Notes: a model not told the origin generated them from the sequence alone. Numbered from the stretch's first letter, positions 38,580-48,025 are shown. The stretch: DNA of 64,000 nt from JAFGPL01 sp963781805 (GCA_963781805.1 CAWAHF010000004.1:5146001-5210000); one strand, 5' to 3'. Made by a program: numbers and translations.

Positions 38580-38591
38580 TGATGTACATCA
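38580..38591. promoter_or_regulatory. Crp/Fnr-type palindrome, site 2
   Basis: TGATGTACATCA, with a perfect ten-base palindrome GATGTACATC inside. It lies between the Crp/Fnr gene (start 38504) and the divergent receiver gene (start 38717) and could control both. Confidence 0.6.
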
Positions 38592-38716
38592 TCTTTTTTA
38601 AAGGTTCACTTTTACAATCTGAACTTTTTTATCATGATCAAATTTGAATTAAGAATTTTCATTTATTGTTCTGCCATTGAATATTTTTTACTATATTTAA
38701 ATATAAGTTTTAAAAG

Positions 38717-39106
38717 ATGAAATCTGCAAATGAAATAAATATCTTGATTGTTGACGATTCAACAACAAATGTAGTTCTGCTTGAAGCAATCCTCGATGAG
38801 CGGGGATATAAGATACATACTGCGCTTAATGCTAAAGAAGCTTTTTCTGTAATTACAAAACATAAACCGGATTTGATTTTACTGGATTTATTAATGCCTA
38901 AAATCAGCGGATTTGATTTTTTACATGAAATAAAAAATAATAAAGACACAAAGGACACCCCTGTTATAATAGTATCTGCTATTACAGATGAAGAAAACAT
39001 TGACAAGGTTATGGAAATGGGAGCCGTTGATTTTGTGAAAAAACCGATCGATTTGCAATATCTTGTAAACAAGGTTGAATCAGTGCTTCAACAAATAAGT
39101 GAATAG
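38717..39106 (+). CDS. Stand-alone response-regulator receiver
   Basis: This 129-residue receiver has ILIVDDS, the phosphoacceptor Asp in LILLDLLMPKISGFD, the switch Ser in VSAITDEE and the Lys in FVKKPIDLQYL. No output domain. It is divergent from the Crp/Fnr gene across a 212-base gap holding site 2, and is followed by another receiver gene on the same strand. Confidence 0.92.
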   Translation: MKSANEINILIVDDSTTNVVLLEAILDERGYKIHTALNAKEAFSVITKHKPDLILLDLLMPKISGFDFLHEIKNNKDTKDTPVIIVSAITDEENIDKVMEMGAVDFVKKPIDLQYLVNKVESVLQQISE

Positions 39107-39246
39107 GTGCTTTTTTGCACTTAAATTGTCTTTCACAAACAAGTAATTTTTTTGTCATTAAATTCTTTCATTTCGTCAATCATTCCTCCAACTTCCTCGA
39201 AGAATCTTAACTATTAGAAAAAGAGTGCGTTTAACTCAATAAAAGC

Positions 39247-39645
39247 ATGTATATGAAGAGGATATTAATAGTAGATGATAATCTGATGATGAGAAAGTTA
39301 ATAAGAAATATATTTATCGATCAGGGTTATGATATCGAAGAAGCCAATGATGGTATGGAAGGTTTGGAAATAGCACGTAAACTAGATATTGACCTTGTAA
39401 TTACAGATATAATTATGCCGAAGATGGAGGGAATCGAACTGATAATGAATTTAAAACGAGATTTCCCTAACATTAAGATTATTGCAATTTCCGGAGGAAA
39501 GCCTTACTATTTATATATGGCCAAAAAGCTTGGGATTGAAAGAATTTTCACAAAACCATTAAATATTCATGAGTTTCTGAATGCTGTTAAAAAACTAATT
39601 CAATTTCCTACCGGTAATCTGAGAACCAATTCAGCTTCCGCCTGA
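39247..39645 (+). CDS. Stand-alone response-regulator receiver
   Basis: This 132-residue receiver has ILIVDDN, the phosphoacceptor Asp in LVITDIIMPKMEGIE, the switch Ser in AISGG and the Lys in IFTKPLNIHEF. A second ATG at 39253 could be the true start. The C-terminal tail (FPTGNLRTNSASA) is short and unstructured. It is the third stand-alone receiver within 2.3 kb, which suggests a shared phosphorelay or competing partners. Confidence 0.92.
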   Translation: MYMKRILIVDDNLMMRKLIRNIFIDQGYDIEEANDGMEGLEIARKLDIDLVITDIIMPKMEGIELIMNLKRDFPNIKIIAISGGKPYYLYMAKKLGIERIFTKPLNIHEFLNAVKKLIQFPTGNLRTNSASA

Positions 39646-39897
39646 AATCAGCACTTTATTATAATTTGAATTTTTATCAATTCCGGATTTTAATCACTTC
39701 TTATATTGTTTTGATTATGATTTTATCATAGATGATATTACTTCGCATGCATAAATCCATTCCAAAATTATATATCTTACAATTTAGTTTTGCTATCCCG
39801 ATAGATTCTTAATTCCAATCCGGAGAATTATTCCTTTTAATTATTAGCTTCTTGTCAGAAGTTTCGGGTTACAATATCACTTTAAACTGAACATAAA
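39646..39897. other. Intergenic, no supportable gene
   Basis: AT-rich sequence with no protein-like frame and no receiver-domain remnant ahead of the cheB fragment. Confidence 0.4.
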
Positions 39898-39911
39898 GTG
39901 ATATAAATCAC
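39898..39911. promoter_or_regulatory. Crp/Fnr-type palindrome, site 3
   Basis: GTGATATAAATCAC contains the TGAT-N4-ATCA core (39899-39910). It lies 127 bases before the broken cheB frame and about 1 kb before the PAS/GAF sensor gene. The target is unclear. Confidence 0.5.
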
Positions 39912-40037
39912 CAGTATGCAATGACAAAAATCATAGAATTAATTTCTTATTTGAACAGCTAAACTGTAAATTTATATTCTAAATACAATCGGTTAGTTTT
40001 ATTTAAAATGTGATTGGTTTAGATTAGAATCAGATAA

Positions 40038-40754
40038 AAAGTAAAAGTACAAGTTGTAAAAATAGGAGCCATTAAGGCGGCCTCTATGGCCAGAATCAGG
40101 CGCAGGGCAATGCCACCCAAAATAGTTATTGAACCGAAATATTCAGCCGACGCTATAATCCCAAATACCCGTATGAAGAGCATGCTTGAGACAACTGAGA
40201 TAGTAGTGGCAGTCGGTGCGTCAACAGGTGGTTAAGATGCTCTGCAGGTTTTTTTGCAAGCTATGCCACCCGATATCCCAGGAATCGTAATTGTACAACA
40301 TATGCCTGAGCATTTCACCAGGTCGTTTGCCAACAGATTGAACGATATTTGCCAGATATCGGTAAAAGAAGCCGAAAATGGTGATTCTGTAATCCGTGGC
40401 AGGGCATTGATTGCGCCCGGCAATCATCATATGCTTTTAAAACGCAGCAGAACTAAATATTATGTGGAATTTAAAGACGGGCCGTTGGTTAATCGTCACG
40501 AACCTTCGGTAGATGTACTTTTCAGATCTACCGCCAGATATGCCGGGAAAAATGCTATCGGAATCATTATGACGGGCATGGGCGATGATGGCGCAAAAGG
40601 TCTTCTTGAGATGAGACAATCCGGAGCCCATACCATTGTACAGGATGAAAAAACCTGCGTGGTTTTTGGTATGCCAAATGAAGCTATAAAGCTTAACGCG
40701 GCAGACAAAATACTTCCACTGGATCTTATAGCTCCCGCCGTATTCAAGCGGTGA
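40038..40754 (+). pseudogene. cheB methylesterase domain, 5'-truncated and broken by TAA
   Basis: The frame of a CheB chemotaxis glutamate methylesterase is readable from after a TAA near 40035, with a linker (VKIGAIKAASMARIRRRAMP), then IVVAVGASTGG. An in-frame TAA at 40233-40235 follows the catalytic-Ser motif, and the rest reads on: QHMPEHFTRSFANRL (His), MTGMGDDGAKGLLEM (Asp), to a final stop. Apart from the nonsense codon the catalytic domain is intact, but the receiver domain is absent. The region is clearly more GC-rich than its surroundings, which suggests acquisition from elsewhere. No other chemotaxis gene is nearby. Confidence 0.85.
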
Positions 40755-40915
40755 CAAATATTTCGCCCGAGAACATTTTATGGTATAAGGTTAACAATTT
40801 GTTGATATCAACTTCTTAAATCAACTTAGTTTTAATAAAAATTACATTATTTTGGAAAATATTAACTATTTTTAGAATTAAACTCACAACAATTTAGCAT
40901 TTAGATTATTTTTTT

Positions 40916-43204
40916 ATGGAAACCGGAAATCAAAAGGAACTTGTCATTCAAAATTCTATTTATGCTTTTATCATATCTCTTTTCTTTCCTTTAGTGGGTA
41001 TATTTTTTGATTTAATTTTTCGTAGCAATACCCAATTCAGTTTTGAAGGAGTAAGAACCATATATGCTGAGAATCCATTGCAATGGATTTTGTTATCTTT
41101 TGTCATCATTATTCCTTTGGGAACAATGGTTTTTACTCAACAATATGCTTCAAATCTTTCAGAAAAGCAAAAGCAGCTCGATGCAGAGATAGACAGAATG
41201 AATAAAATAAACCAGTTTACCCAAAGGCTTATCGATGAAGATTTTACAGCATCACTTGATCAAACTGGTGAAAACGAAACGTTGGGCAATTCATTAATAA
41301 ATCTGCGTGATACCCTGAAAAAGAACAAAGAAGTTCAGGAAAATCAAAAGCAGGAAGATGAGCAACGTAACTGGATTGCAGAAGGTTTAGCCAAATTCGG
41401 AGATATTCTTAGAAATAACAACGATAATTTGGAATTGTTATCATTCAATGTAATCAAAGAACTTACAAAATATATCGATGCGATTCAGGGAGCTTTCTAT
41501 CTATTAAATAACGATGATCCAAATGAGTTGTTCTTTGAACAAACGGCACTTTTTGCTTACGATCGTAAAAAATTTACCAATACCCGAATTAAGTGGGGCG
41601 ACGGATTGATCGGAACATGTGCGCTGGAACGAGATATAATTTACATGACCAAGATACCCGACTCATATGTCACCATCACATCGGGTCTTGGCAAAAGCAA
41701 TCCAAAGTGCTTATTATTGGTTCCGTTAATTGCTGAAAACGAGCTTTACGGGGTAATTGAGTTTGCATCATATAATATACTAAAAACTCACGAACTGAAT
41801 TTTGTTCAACGGGTGGCCGAAAGCATTGCTGCAACAATAGCATCCGTCAGGAATAATGTGCGTACTACCAAACTTCTCGAAGATTCACGCGAACGTGCAC
41901 AAGCCATGTCGGCACAAGAAGAAGAGATGCGGCAAAATATGGAAGAACTTCAGGCTACACAGGAAGAACTGGCACGACAGGCTGATAAATTTGTGAAACT
42001 TGAGAATACGGTCAATCATACCATGATAAGAGCTGATTACAGCATAGATGGTACCCTGTTATATGCAAACACAAAATTTTTGAATAAGCTTGAATATTCA
42101 AATAATTCTGAGGTTGAAGGTCAGCCTATTTCTTTATTCATCAGCGAGAAAGATAAAACTTGGTTTAACCAGATATGGGAGGATCTTTCAAAGGGAGGAA
42201 GGCACTATGAAGGATATATGAAACATATTACCAAGAATGGTAAGGATTTATGGACCATGGCTACATATACCTGTATCAGGGGAGATGATGGAGAAGTAAA
42301 TAAAATTTTATTTTTAGCGATTGATACTACCGAACAAAAAAAGCAAAGTTTAAGACTCGAAAGTATTGTTGACGCGGTGGACAAATCAAGCATTAAACTG
42401 GAGTTAGGAAGCAATGGAAGTATCATGCAATATAACGAAAATATACTTTATCTGTTCGGATATAATGAGAAGGAGATTAAAAACCTGACCGTATTTGATT
42501 TGATTGACACCCTGGAAATTGAAAATTTTAATAACAAATGGGATTCTGTTGTAAAGGGAATTTCTTTTCAGGGACAGTTTAAGATGAGATCAAAATCTGA
42601 GGATATTATTTGGCTTCGGGGTGCGTTTAGCGCTATGTACGATATGTATGGTGATGTTACAAGAATTGTATTCATTGGCCATGATACCACCTATGAAAAA
42701 ACCATGGATATTGAATTAAGACATCAAACAGATACACTTAAAAAGCAGGAAAAGATGCTTCGTGAGTCTGAAAAAGAGTTGAGCAAAAAATTACGAGAAG
42801 CCAGAATTGAAATGCAACATCAATTTAAAGAAATCGAAAAGATAAAATTAAGAAATGAAAGGACCCTCGAAGGGGCTCTAGACGCAATTATAACATTTAG
42901 CCACGATAATAAAATAATATTTTTCAATAAGGCTGCCGAAGATCTTTGGGGATATAACAAAGAAGAAGTTTTGAACTCCGATATTGGTATCTTGTTTAAT
43001 GTTTCGCTCATTGAAGCCGATGATTTTCTGGCAAAATTGACCGAACCGGGAAACAATAAAATTGTTGGCGTGAGAAAAGAAATTAAGATTGCTTCTAAGT
43101 CAGGTGAAGAGAAGACAGTGCTTATTCTTCTTTCAAATGCACAGGTTGAAAAAGAAAATACCTATACTGCTTTTATACAAAATGTTGAAGTTGAATTATT
43201 TTGA
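40916..43204 (+). CDS. Membrane GAF/PAS sensor protein without kinase domain
   Basis: This 762-residue protein has two N-terminal membrane helices (about 12-34 and 57-77), a HAMP-like linker, a GAF domain (about 165-310) and a coiled coil (MRQNMEELQATQEELARQ). Three PAS domains follow: about 355-485, 490-605 and a third near the C-terminus starting LEGALDAIITFSHDNK. It ends without a histidine kinase, cyclase or EAL output. It precedes a hybrid kinase gene by about 40 bases on the same strand and probably acts with it. Sensor-only proteins of this type may work by direct contact with a kinase, which is an inference. Confidence 0.9.
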   Translation: METGNQKELVIQNSIYAFIISLFFPLVGIFFDLIFRSNTQFSFEGVRTIYAENPLQWILLSFVIIIPLGTMVFTQQYASNLSEKQKQLDAEIDRMNKINQFTQRLIDEDFTASLDQTGENETLGNSLINLRDTLKKNKEVQENQKQEDEQRNWIAEGLAKFGDILRNNNDNLELLSFNVIKELTKYIDAIQGAFYLLNNDDPNELFFEQTALFAYDRKKFTNTRIKWGDGLIGTCALERDIIYMTKIPDSYVTITSGLGKSNPKCLLLVPLIAENELYGVIEFASYNILKTHELNFVQRVAESIAATIASVRNNVRTTKLLEDSRERAQAMSAQEEEMRQNMEELQATQEELARQADKFVKLENTVNHTMIRADYSIDGTLLYANTKFLNKLEYSNNSEVEGQPISLFISEKDKTWFNQIWEDLSKGGRHYEGYMKHITKNGKDLWTMATYTCIRGDDGEVNKILFLAIDTTEQKKQSLRLESIVDAVDKSSIKLELGSNGSIMQYNENILYLFGYNEKEIKNLTVFDLIDTLEIENFNNKWDSVVKGISFQGQFKMRSKSEDIIWLRGAFSAMYDMYGDVTRIVFIGHDTTYEKTMDIELRHQTDTLKKQEKMLRESEKELSKKLREARIEMQHQFKEIEKIKLRNERTLEGALDAIITFSHDNKIIFFNKAAEDLWGYNKEEVLNSDIGILFNVSLIEADDFLAKLTEPGNNKIVGVRKEIKIASKSGEEKTVLILLSNAQVEKENTYTAFIQNVEVELF

Positions 43205-43245
43205 CATATACATTATTTATTCATTCTTTTGTTCTGGAGATAGAG

Positions 43246-44907
43246 ATGAGATTTACGAGAAGAAAAATAGAAATTGATAAGTTACAGGAACAGATATTTA
43301 ATCTTGAAAAACAAAATAAAAATCTGCTGGATAAACTTTCTTCCTTTCTTTCCGGAAACACCGGCATAGATTGGAATGCTGAGGTTTTTTGGGCTGCTGT
43401 TGAGCTTGAAAATCTGGGATTAGGAATTTATTATCCAGATGGAGACTATGTAAAATTTTCTCCCGGCGCTATAAATCTTTTAGGATTAAAAACAGAGAAT
43501 AACGAGTCACGTCTCGATACATTTCTAGCAATGGTTTCTGCAGAAGATAGGGCGATAATGCAAAAATCATTCAACGAAGCACTAAATTCTGATAAGATTC
43601 AATGTTTTGATTTTAAATTAATACGCTCGGATCAGGATCGCGAGATAAGATACATTGCTTCGAAGTGTAAACGGATTATATTAAAAGATGACAAAAAACA
43701 GATAATCTTTACCCTGTTGGACGTTACAAAGCAGGAGAAAACCAGGAGAGAACTGCTTCGGGCCAAAGAACGGGCAGAAGAATCAGACAGATTTAAAAAT
43801 ATTTTTCTTTCTAATATTTCCCGAGAAATAAGAATTCCAATGAATTCTATTGTAGGGTTTGCGGAGTTATTAAATATCGAAGGAGTTTCACCTGAAGATA
43901 GGGTTGAATACCTAAAAATTATTAAAAATCAGAGCAATCATCTGCTAAAGCTTATTGATGATATCTCAGAGATTGCAAGATTTGAAGCAGGTGAAGTAAA
44001 AATTAACCGTTCTGTTTGCAACCTGAATCTTCTGTTGAATGAACTCCTAGGAAATTTTAACCAGGAGAAAAAAATTCAGAAGAAAGAGCAACTCAATTTA
44101 AAAATTGTTGTGCCCCAGGGCAAAGGACTGACATGCTATACAGACTCCGGGCGGTTGCAGCAACTCCTGTCAAATTTAATCAGCAATGCTGTAAAATTTA
44201 CTGAAAAAGGTTCGGTTGAGTTTGGATACTCAGATAAAGATGAATCTTTTATAGAGTTTTTTGTGAAAGATACCGGCATAGGTCTGACAAAGGAAGAGCA
44301 AAAGCAGATATTCGATCGGTTCAGGTTTAACGAAGAAACTATTACCAAAAAATATGAAGGTTCAGGTTTGGGCCTCTCCATAGCCAAAGGGATTGTAAAA
44401 TTGCTCGGAGGCAAGATTTGGATTGAATCTGAACCTGGTAATGGTACCACGATGTTTTTTACCATTGCTTTCGAACATGTACCTGAAGAAGATATTTCTC
44501 AGGTTATTGACGAAGAAGAAGCTCAGCAATCGTTTAACTGGAAAGACAAGTTAATCCTTGTCGTTGAAGATGATGATGTTAATTATAAATTTATTGAAAC
44601 AGTACTCCTTGAAAATCAGGCACAGGTAATATGGGCTCATAACGGGCTTCAGGCTATTGAGCTGTGTAAGTCAATTAACAAAATTGAGCTGATTCTAATG
44701 GATATAAAAATGCCTGAAATGGACGGATTTGAGGCCACCAGGAAAATAAAACAACTCTTCAAAAATATTCCCATAATTGCCCAAACTGCGTTCGCTCTGC
44801 CCGAAGATAAAGAGAAGTGCCTTGAGGCAGGATGTGATGATCATATCATTAAACCCATCGACGTTAAAGATATGCTTCAGAAGATCAATAAATTTTTTAG
44901 CCGGTAA
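43246..44907 (+). CDS. Hybrid histidine kinase-like protein with Arg in place of the H-box His
   Basis: From the ATG 43246 (SD-like GGAG upstream) this is 553 residues: coiled coil, PAS domain (about 35-165), HisKA-like and HATPase domains, then a receiver. The H-box, normally SHEIRTP, reads SREIRIPMNSIVGF with Arg193 (codon CGA) in the phosphoacceptor position. The ATPase motifs are intact: NLISNAVKF (N-box), KDTGIGL and GSGLGLSIAKGI. The receiver keeps VEDDD, Asp in LILMDIKMPEMDG and the Lys in IIKPID. It may bind ATP but cannot autophosphorylate by the usual route. It follows the kinase-less sensor. Confidence 0.9.
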   Translation: MRFTRRKIEIDKLQEQIFNLEKQNKNLLDKLSSFLSGNTGIDWNAEVFWAAVELENLGLGIYYPDGDYVKFSPGAINLLGLKTENNESRLDTFLAMVSAEDRAIMQKSFNEALNSDKIQCFDFKLIRSDQDREIRYIASKCKRIILKDDKKQIIFTLLDVTKQEKTRRELLRAKERAEESDRFKNIFLSNISREIRIPMNSIVGFAELLNIEGVSPEDRVEYLKIIKNQSNHLLKLIDDISEIARFEAGEVKINRSVCNLNLLLNELLGNFNQEKKIQKKEQLNLKIVVPQGKGLTCYTDSGRLQQLLSNLISNAVKFTEKGSVEFGYSDKDESFIEFFVKDTGIGLTKEEQKQIFDRFRFNEETITKKYEGSGLGLSIAKGIVKLLGGKIWIESEPGNGTTMFFTIAFEHVPEEDISQVIDEEEAQQSFNWKDKLILVVEDDDVNYKFIETVLLENQAQVIWAHNGLQAIELCKSINKIELILMDIKMPEMDGFEATRKIKQLFKNIPIIAQTAFALPEDKEKCLEAGCDDHIIKPIDVKDMLQKINKFFSR

Positions 44908-44934
44908 TGTTATCAGGACTTCTCTTAGTAAAGA

Positions 44935-45477
44935 TTATTTATTTATAAAAGCCATAATTTTATCCGATATGGGATCTTCTTTAGGTGGAATAACATCAAC
45001 CAGATGTCCCTTTTCATCAATCAGGTATTTCTGAAAATTCCATTGAACATTGGAATCCATAACCCCGTTTTCCGATTTTGATGTAAGCCACTTATAAACC
45101 GGGTCCATATCATCTCCTTTTACAGATATTTTTGACATCATAGGAAAAGTAACACCATAATTTAATGTGCAAAACTTCGCAATTTCATCGTTTGTTCCCG
45201 GTTCCTGGTGTGCAAAGTTATTAGCCGGGAAACCCAGGATCACAAACTTATCCCCCCCATATTTCTTATAAAGATCTTCAAGTTTGGCATACTGAGGTGT
45301 ATTTCCACATTTGGATGCAGTGTTCACTATCAGAACCTTCTTTCCTTTTAGCGTAGAAAAATCAAATTCCTTTCCATCAATCGTTCGGGATTTCAGACTA
45401 TAAAAACCGGTCGCCGACTGTCCCGATACCATCCATGATAGCAGGATACCTATGGATATAAAAAATATTTTCTTCAT
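44935..45477 (-). CDS. Secreted glutathione peroxidase family protein
   Basis: This 180-residue protein, started at the ATG 45477, has a signal peptide ending near VSGQS. A TTG extension to 45504 would break it. The GPx fold has the peroxidatic Cys in NTASKCGNTPQY, the Gln in FPANNFAHQEPG and the Trp in VQWNFQKYLID. Members of this Cys-type family usually reduce peroxides with thioredoxin rather than glutathione. The periplasmic location is inferred from the leader. It converges with the hybrid kinase gene. Confidence 0.92.
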   Translation of the reverse strand: MKKIFFISIGILLSWMVSGQSATGFYSLKSRTIDGKEFDFSTLKGKKVLIVNTASKCGNTPQYAKLEDLYKKYGGDKFVILGFPANNFAHQEPGTNDEIAKFCTLNYGVTFPMMSKISVKGDDMDPVYKWLTSKSENGVMDSNVQWNFQKYLIDEKGHLVDVIPPKEDPISDKIMAFINK

Positions 45478-45558
45478 GACATGTTTTTTGAATAAAACAA
45501 TCAATCGTTCTTAAAGTTCGAAACATTCACTTATTAAGATTTAGTCATGAAGCTGTAA

Positions 45559-45933
45559 TTATTTTTTTCGTGTGAGGTAATCTCTCAGGTTCAGAGATAC
45601 AGAAATTATAAATGCTCCGGTAAAGGAACACATGGTTATGATATCTATGGTATGCGCATGTGTATTAAGACCGGTAAGCCGATCCACCATATATTTTATG
45701 TAGGAGGTTGGCAGATTTGTATGGCCAAGACTTTCAAGTACTTCGAAATGCCAATCGGTGAGCGGACAATAACCGATTCCATAAAAAATTCCCAGGATAA
45801 ACCAGGAAGCACCTGTAAGTGTTAGTAATATTAAATTTAAAAATCTTGTCTTTTTATAAATCCATCCAAACAGATTAAAAAATACGATGCCTGTATGAAA
45901 TATCACGAAGAAAATATCAAGGAATTTCAACAT
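45559..45933 (-). CDS. DUF2784 integral membrane protein
   Basis: This 124-residue membrane protein has about four helices and the family's characteristic YCPLTDWHFEV and NLPTSYIKYMVDRLTGL motifs. The function is unknown. It lies 82 bases upstream of the glutathione peroxidase gene on the same strand, close enough to be co-transcribed, but a common role is not evident. Confidence 0.85.
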   Translation of the reverse strand: MLKFLDIFFVIFHTGIVFFNLFGWIYKKTRFLNLILLTLTGASWFILGIFYGIGYCPLTDWHFEVLESLGHTNLPTSYIKYMVDRLTGLNTHAHTIDIITMCSFTGAFIISVSLNLRDYLTRKK

Positions 45934-46014
45934 ATATGATACGTTTGTAATTCAGCAGGCTGCAATAATTCATTAAATTTATGAAATATTTAAAAGAATA
46001 AGGAAGTTGGCGAA

Positions 46015-46284
46015 ATGATTCATAAAAACATAACTATACAGGGGAGGGTACAAGGTGTCGGATTCAGGTTCTCTGCAAGGAATGCTGCCAGGTTATATGG
46101 AGTTACCGGATTTGTTAAAAACCTTCCTGATGGGTCAGTATACATTGAGGCCGAAGGCCCCGAATACAATATAAATCTGTTTTTAGACTGGTGCAATCAG
46201 GGGCCGTCGCATGCAACAGTGAATAGGATGGATGTTTCGGATGGAGAAGTTAAGAACTTCAACCTATTTGATATTCAAATATGA
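46015..46284 (+). CDS. acyP: Acylphosphatase
   Basis: This 89-residue acylphosphatase hydrolyses carboxyl-phosphate bonds. It shows the signature GRVQGVGFRFSARNAAR, with the catalytic Arg, and the GFVKNLPDGSVYIEAEG segment with the catalytic Asn. Standard length. It is divergent from DUF2784 and convergent with the cstA-like gene, with a 16-base gap to that gene's stop. Confidence 0.95.
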   Translation: MIHKNITIQGRVQGVGFRFSARNAARLYGVTGFVKNLPDGSVYIEAEGPEYNINLFLDWCNQGPSHATVNRMDVSDGEVKNFNLFDIQI

Positions 46285-46300
46285 TTTTTCTTTCGCCGAT

Positions 46301-48025
46301 TTACAATTTAAACTTTGATTTATCTAACAAGGATAAAATTCCTCCGGCAAGCATCCATGATGTTAGTATAAGCACCAGTAAAGAAAGGATGAGCAATAAG
46401 TTTTTGCCTCCTGCAATGAAATCAATAATATTATCGATCATAGCCCAGACCGTAATTAGCAGGACAAACAACATAGGAATGAACGCCAGTAAATAATTCT
46501 TTTTTTTGTGAAACAAATAAACGCTTATTAGTCCGAGCCCCAGTGCGGCAAGAAGCTGGTTTAAAGCGCCAAAAAGTCTCCATAATTCAAGTCCGCCTTT
46601 TGAGAGCAATTCGTTCAATGTCAACAGGATTGCAGGTATTATCACCATAATTGTAGCAACGTATCTGTTGCCAACCAGTTTGTTTATTTTGCCGTCTTTC
46701 CGGGTAAAAATTTCCTGCATTGAGAATCGCTGAATACGTGTGGATGAATCCAGCGTAGTATTCGCAAAACTGACGATAAAAACGGCTATCAAAGAGGCAG
46801 CTACTTTTTCGGGTATTCCGATTCTGCCAAGAAGATTGGATGCTCCTACCACAAATGCTGATATTTTGGATCCAAGTCCGGCATTTATTCCCGACCATGT
46901 TGCGTATTGGTAGTTATATGCATCTAATCCGAAGAGTTGACCATTACCGGTTTTTAAACCTAATTCAAGTCCGCCGGCAACCGACATAATAACAACAACA
47001 GCCAGAAATCCTTCAAGCAACATCCCTCCGTATCCGATAAATAAAGTATCTTTTTCATTATCAACCTGTTTAACAGTTGTACCAGAGCTGGCAAGTGAGT
47101 GAAAGCCTGAAATTGCTCCACAGGCAATGGTTATAAAAAGCAAGGGCATCAGATTGGGAATATCACTGTTTTCTTTTAATGCAGCCGGATTAATGGCTGG
47201 TGCAACCACTGCAGGATGGGCCACAATAATTCCAATCACGAGTAATATTAGGGCGATTATCAACTGATGGGAATTAATGTAATCTCTGGGTTGAAGAAGT
47301 TTATGAACGGGGATGGTTGAAGCAAAAAACACATAGCAGAAAATTAAAAAGCTCCAGGTTATAATTTCAGAACCAAAAATTGGAAATAATCTGATGGGTA
47401 TCTTAACCCCTATAATAATTGATAAATACATTAACACAACTGCAATTAGAGAATATGTAAAATCATTTTTACCTTTCCTGATTTGCCAGCCAAGCCAAAC
47501 GGCTATTGGTATCTGCATCCAAACCGGGAAGACAGATTCGGGGTACTTGACAAACAAAGTAGCTACTATAATTGCAAAAAGCGATAATACAATCAAAAGT
47601 AAAAACTGAATAAGAAACTGGAATGCAATGCGTGTAGACGGGCCTATAATACTGCCGGTAAGATCTCCAATGGTTTTACCTTTATTTCTTGCGGAAATTA
47701 CCAAAACCGAAAAATCGTGTACTGCACCCATAAAAATTGATCCGAAAACAACCCATAAAAATGCTGGAACCCAACCCCATATGATACCGATTGCCGGACC
47801 AACAATGGGCCCTAATCCGGCAATGGTTGTAAAATGATGTCCGAATACAATGTGCCGTTTGGTTGGTACAAAGTCAACTCCATCGTTGTATTCATGAGAA
47901 GGCATGTTGGTTTTGCTATTAATGGCAAAAACTTTGTCAGCTAAAAATTTACCATATATCCGGTAGGCCAGGATGTAACCCAAAAAGGCCAGAATTGTAA
48001 GTAGTAAAGTATTCATAGTAAACAA
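46301..48025 (-). CDS. cstA: CstA-family carbon starvation protein
   Basis: This 574-residue protein has many membrane helices and belongs to the CstA family of peptide or pyruvate transporters induced on carbon starvation. Landmarks are DGVDFVPTKRHIVFGHHFTT, IAGLGPIVGPAIGIIWGWVP, VHDFSVLVISARNKGKTIGD, GAISGFHSLASSGTT and the late ANTTLDSSTRIQRFSMQE. It is a transporter of the inner membrane; the exact substrate in Bacteroidota is not fixed. It is divergent from the universal stress protein. Confidence 0.93.
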   Translation of the reverse strand: MFTMNTLLLTILAFLGYILAYRIYGKFLADKVFAINSKTNMPSHEYNDGVDFVPTKRHIVFGHHFTTIAGLGPIVGPAIGIIWGWVPAFLWVVFGSIFMGAVHDFSVLVISARNKGKTIGDLTGSIIGPSTRIAFQFLIQFLLLIVLSLFAIIVATLFVKYPESVFPVWMQIPIAVWLGWQIRKGKNDFTYSLIAVVLMYLSIIIGVKIPIRLFPIFGSEIITWSFLIFCYVFFASTIPVHKLLQPRDYINSHQLIIALILLVIGIIVAHPAVVAPAINPAALKENSDIPNLMPLLFITIACGAISGFHSLASSGTTVKQVDNEKDTLFIGYGGMLLEGFLAVVVIMSVAGGLELGLKTGNGQLFGLDAYNYQYATWSGINAGLGSKISAFVVGASNLLGRIGIPEKVAASLIAVFIVSFANTTLDSSTRIQRFSMQEIFTRKDGKINKLVGNRYVATIMVIIPAILLTLNELLSKGGLELWRLFGALNQLLAALGLGLISVYLFHKKKNYLLAFIPMLFVLLITVWAMIDNIIDFIAGGKNLLLILSLLVLILTSWMLAGGILSLLDKSKFKL

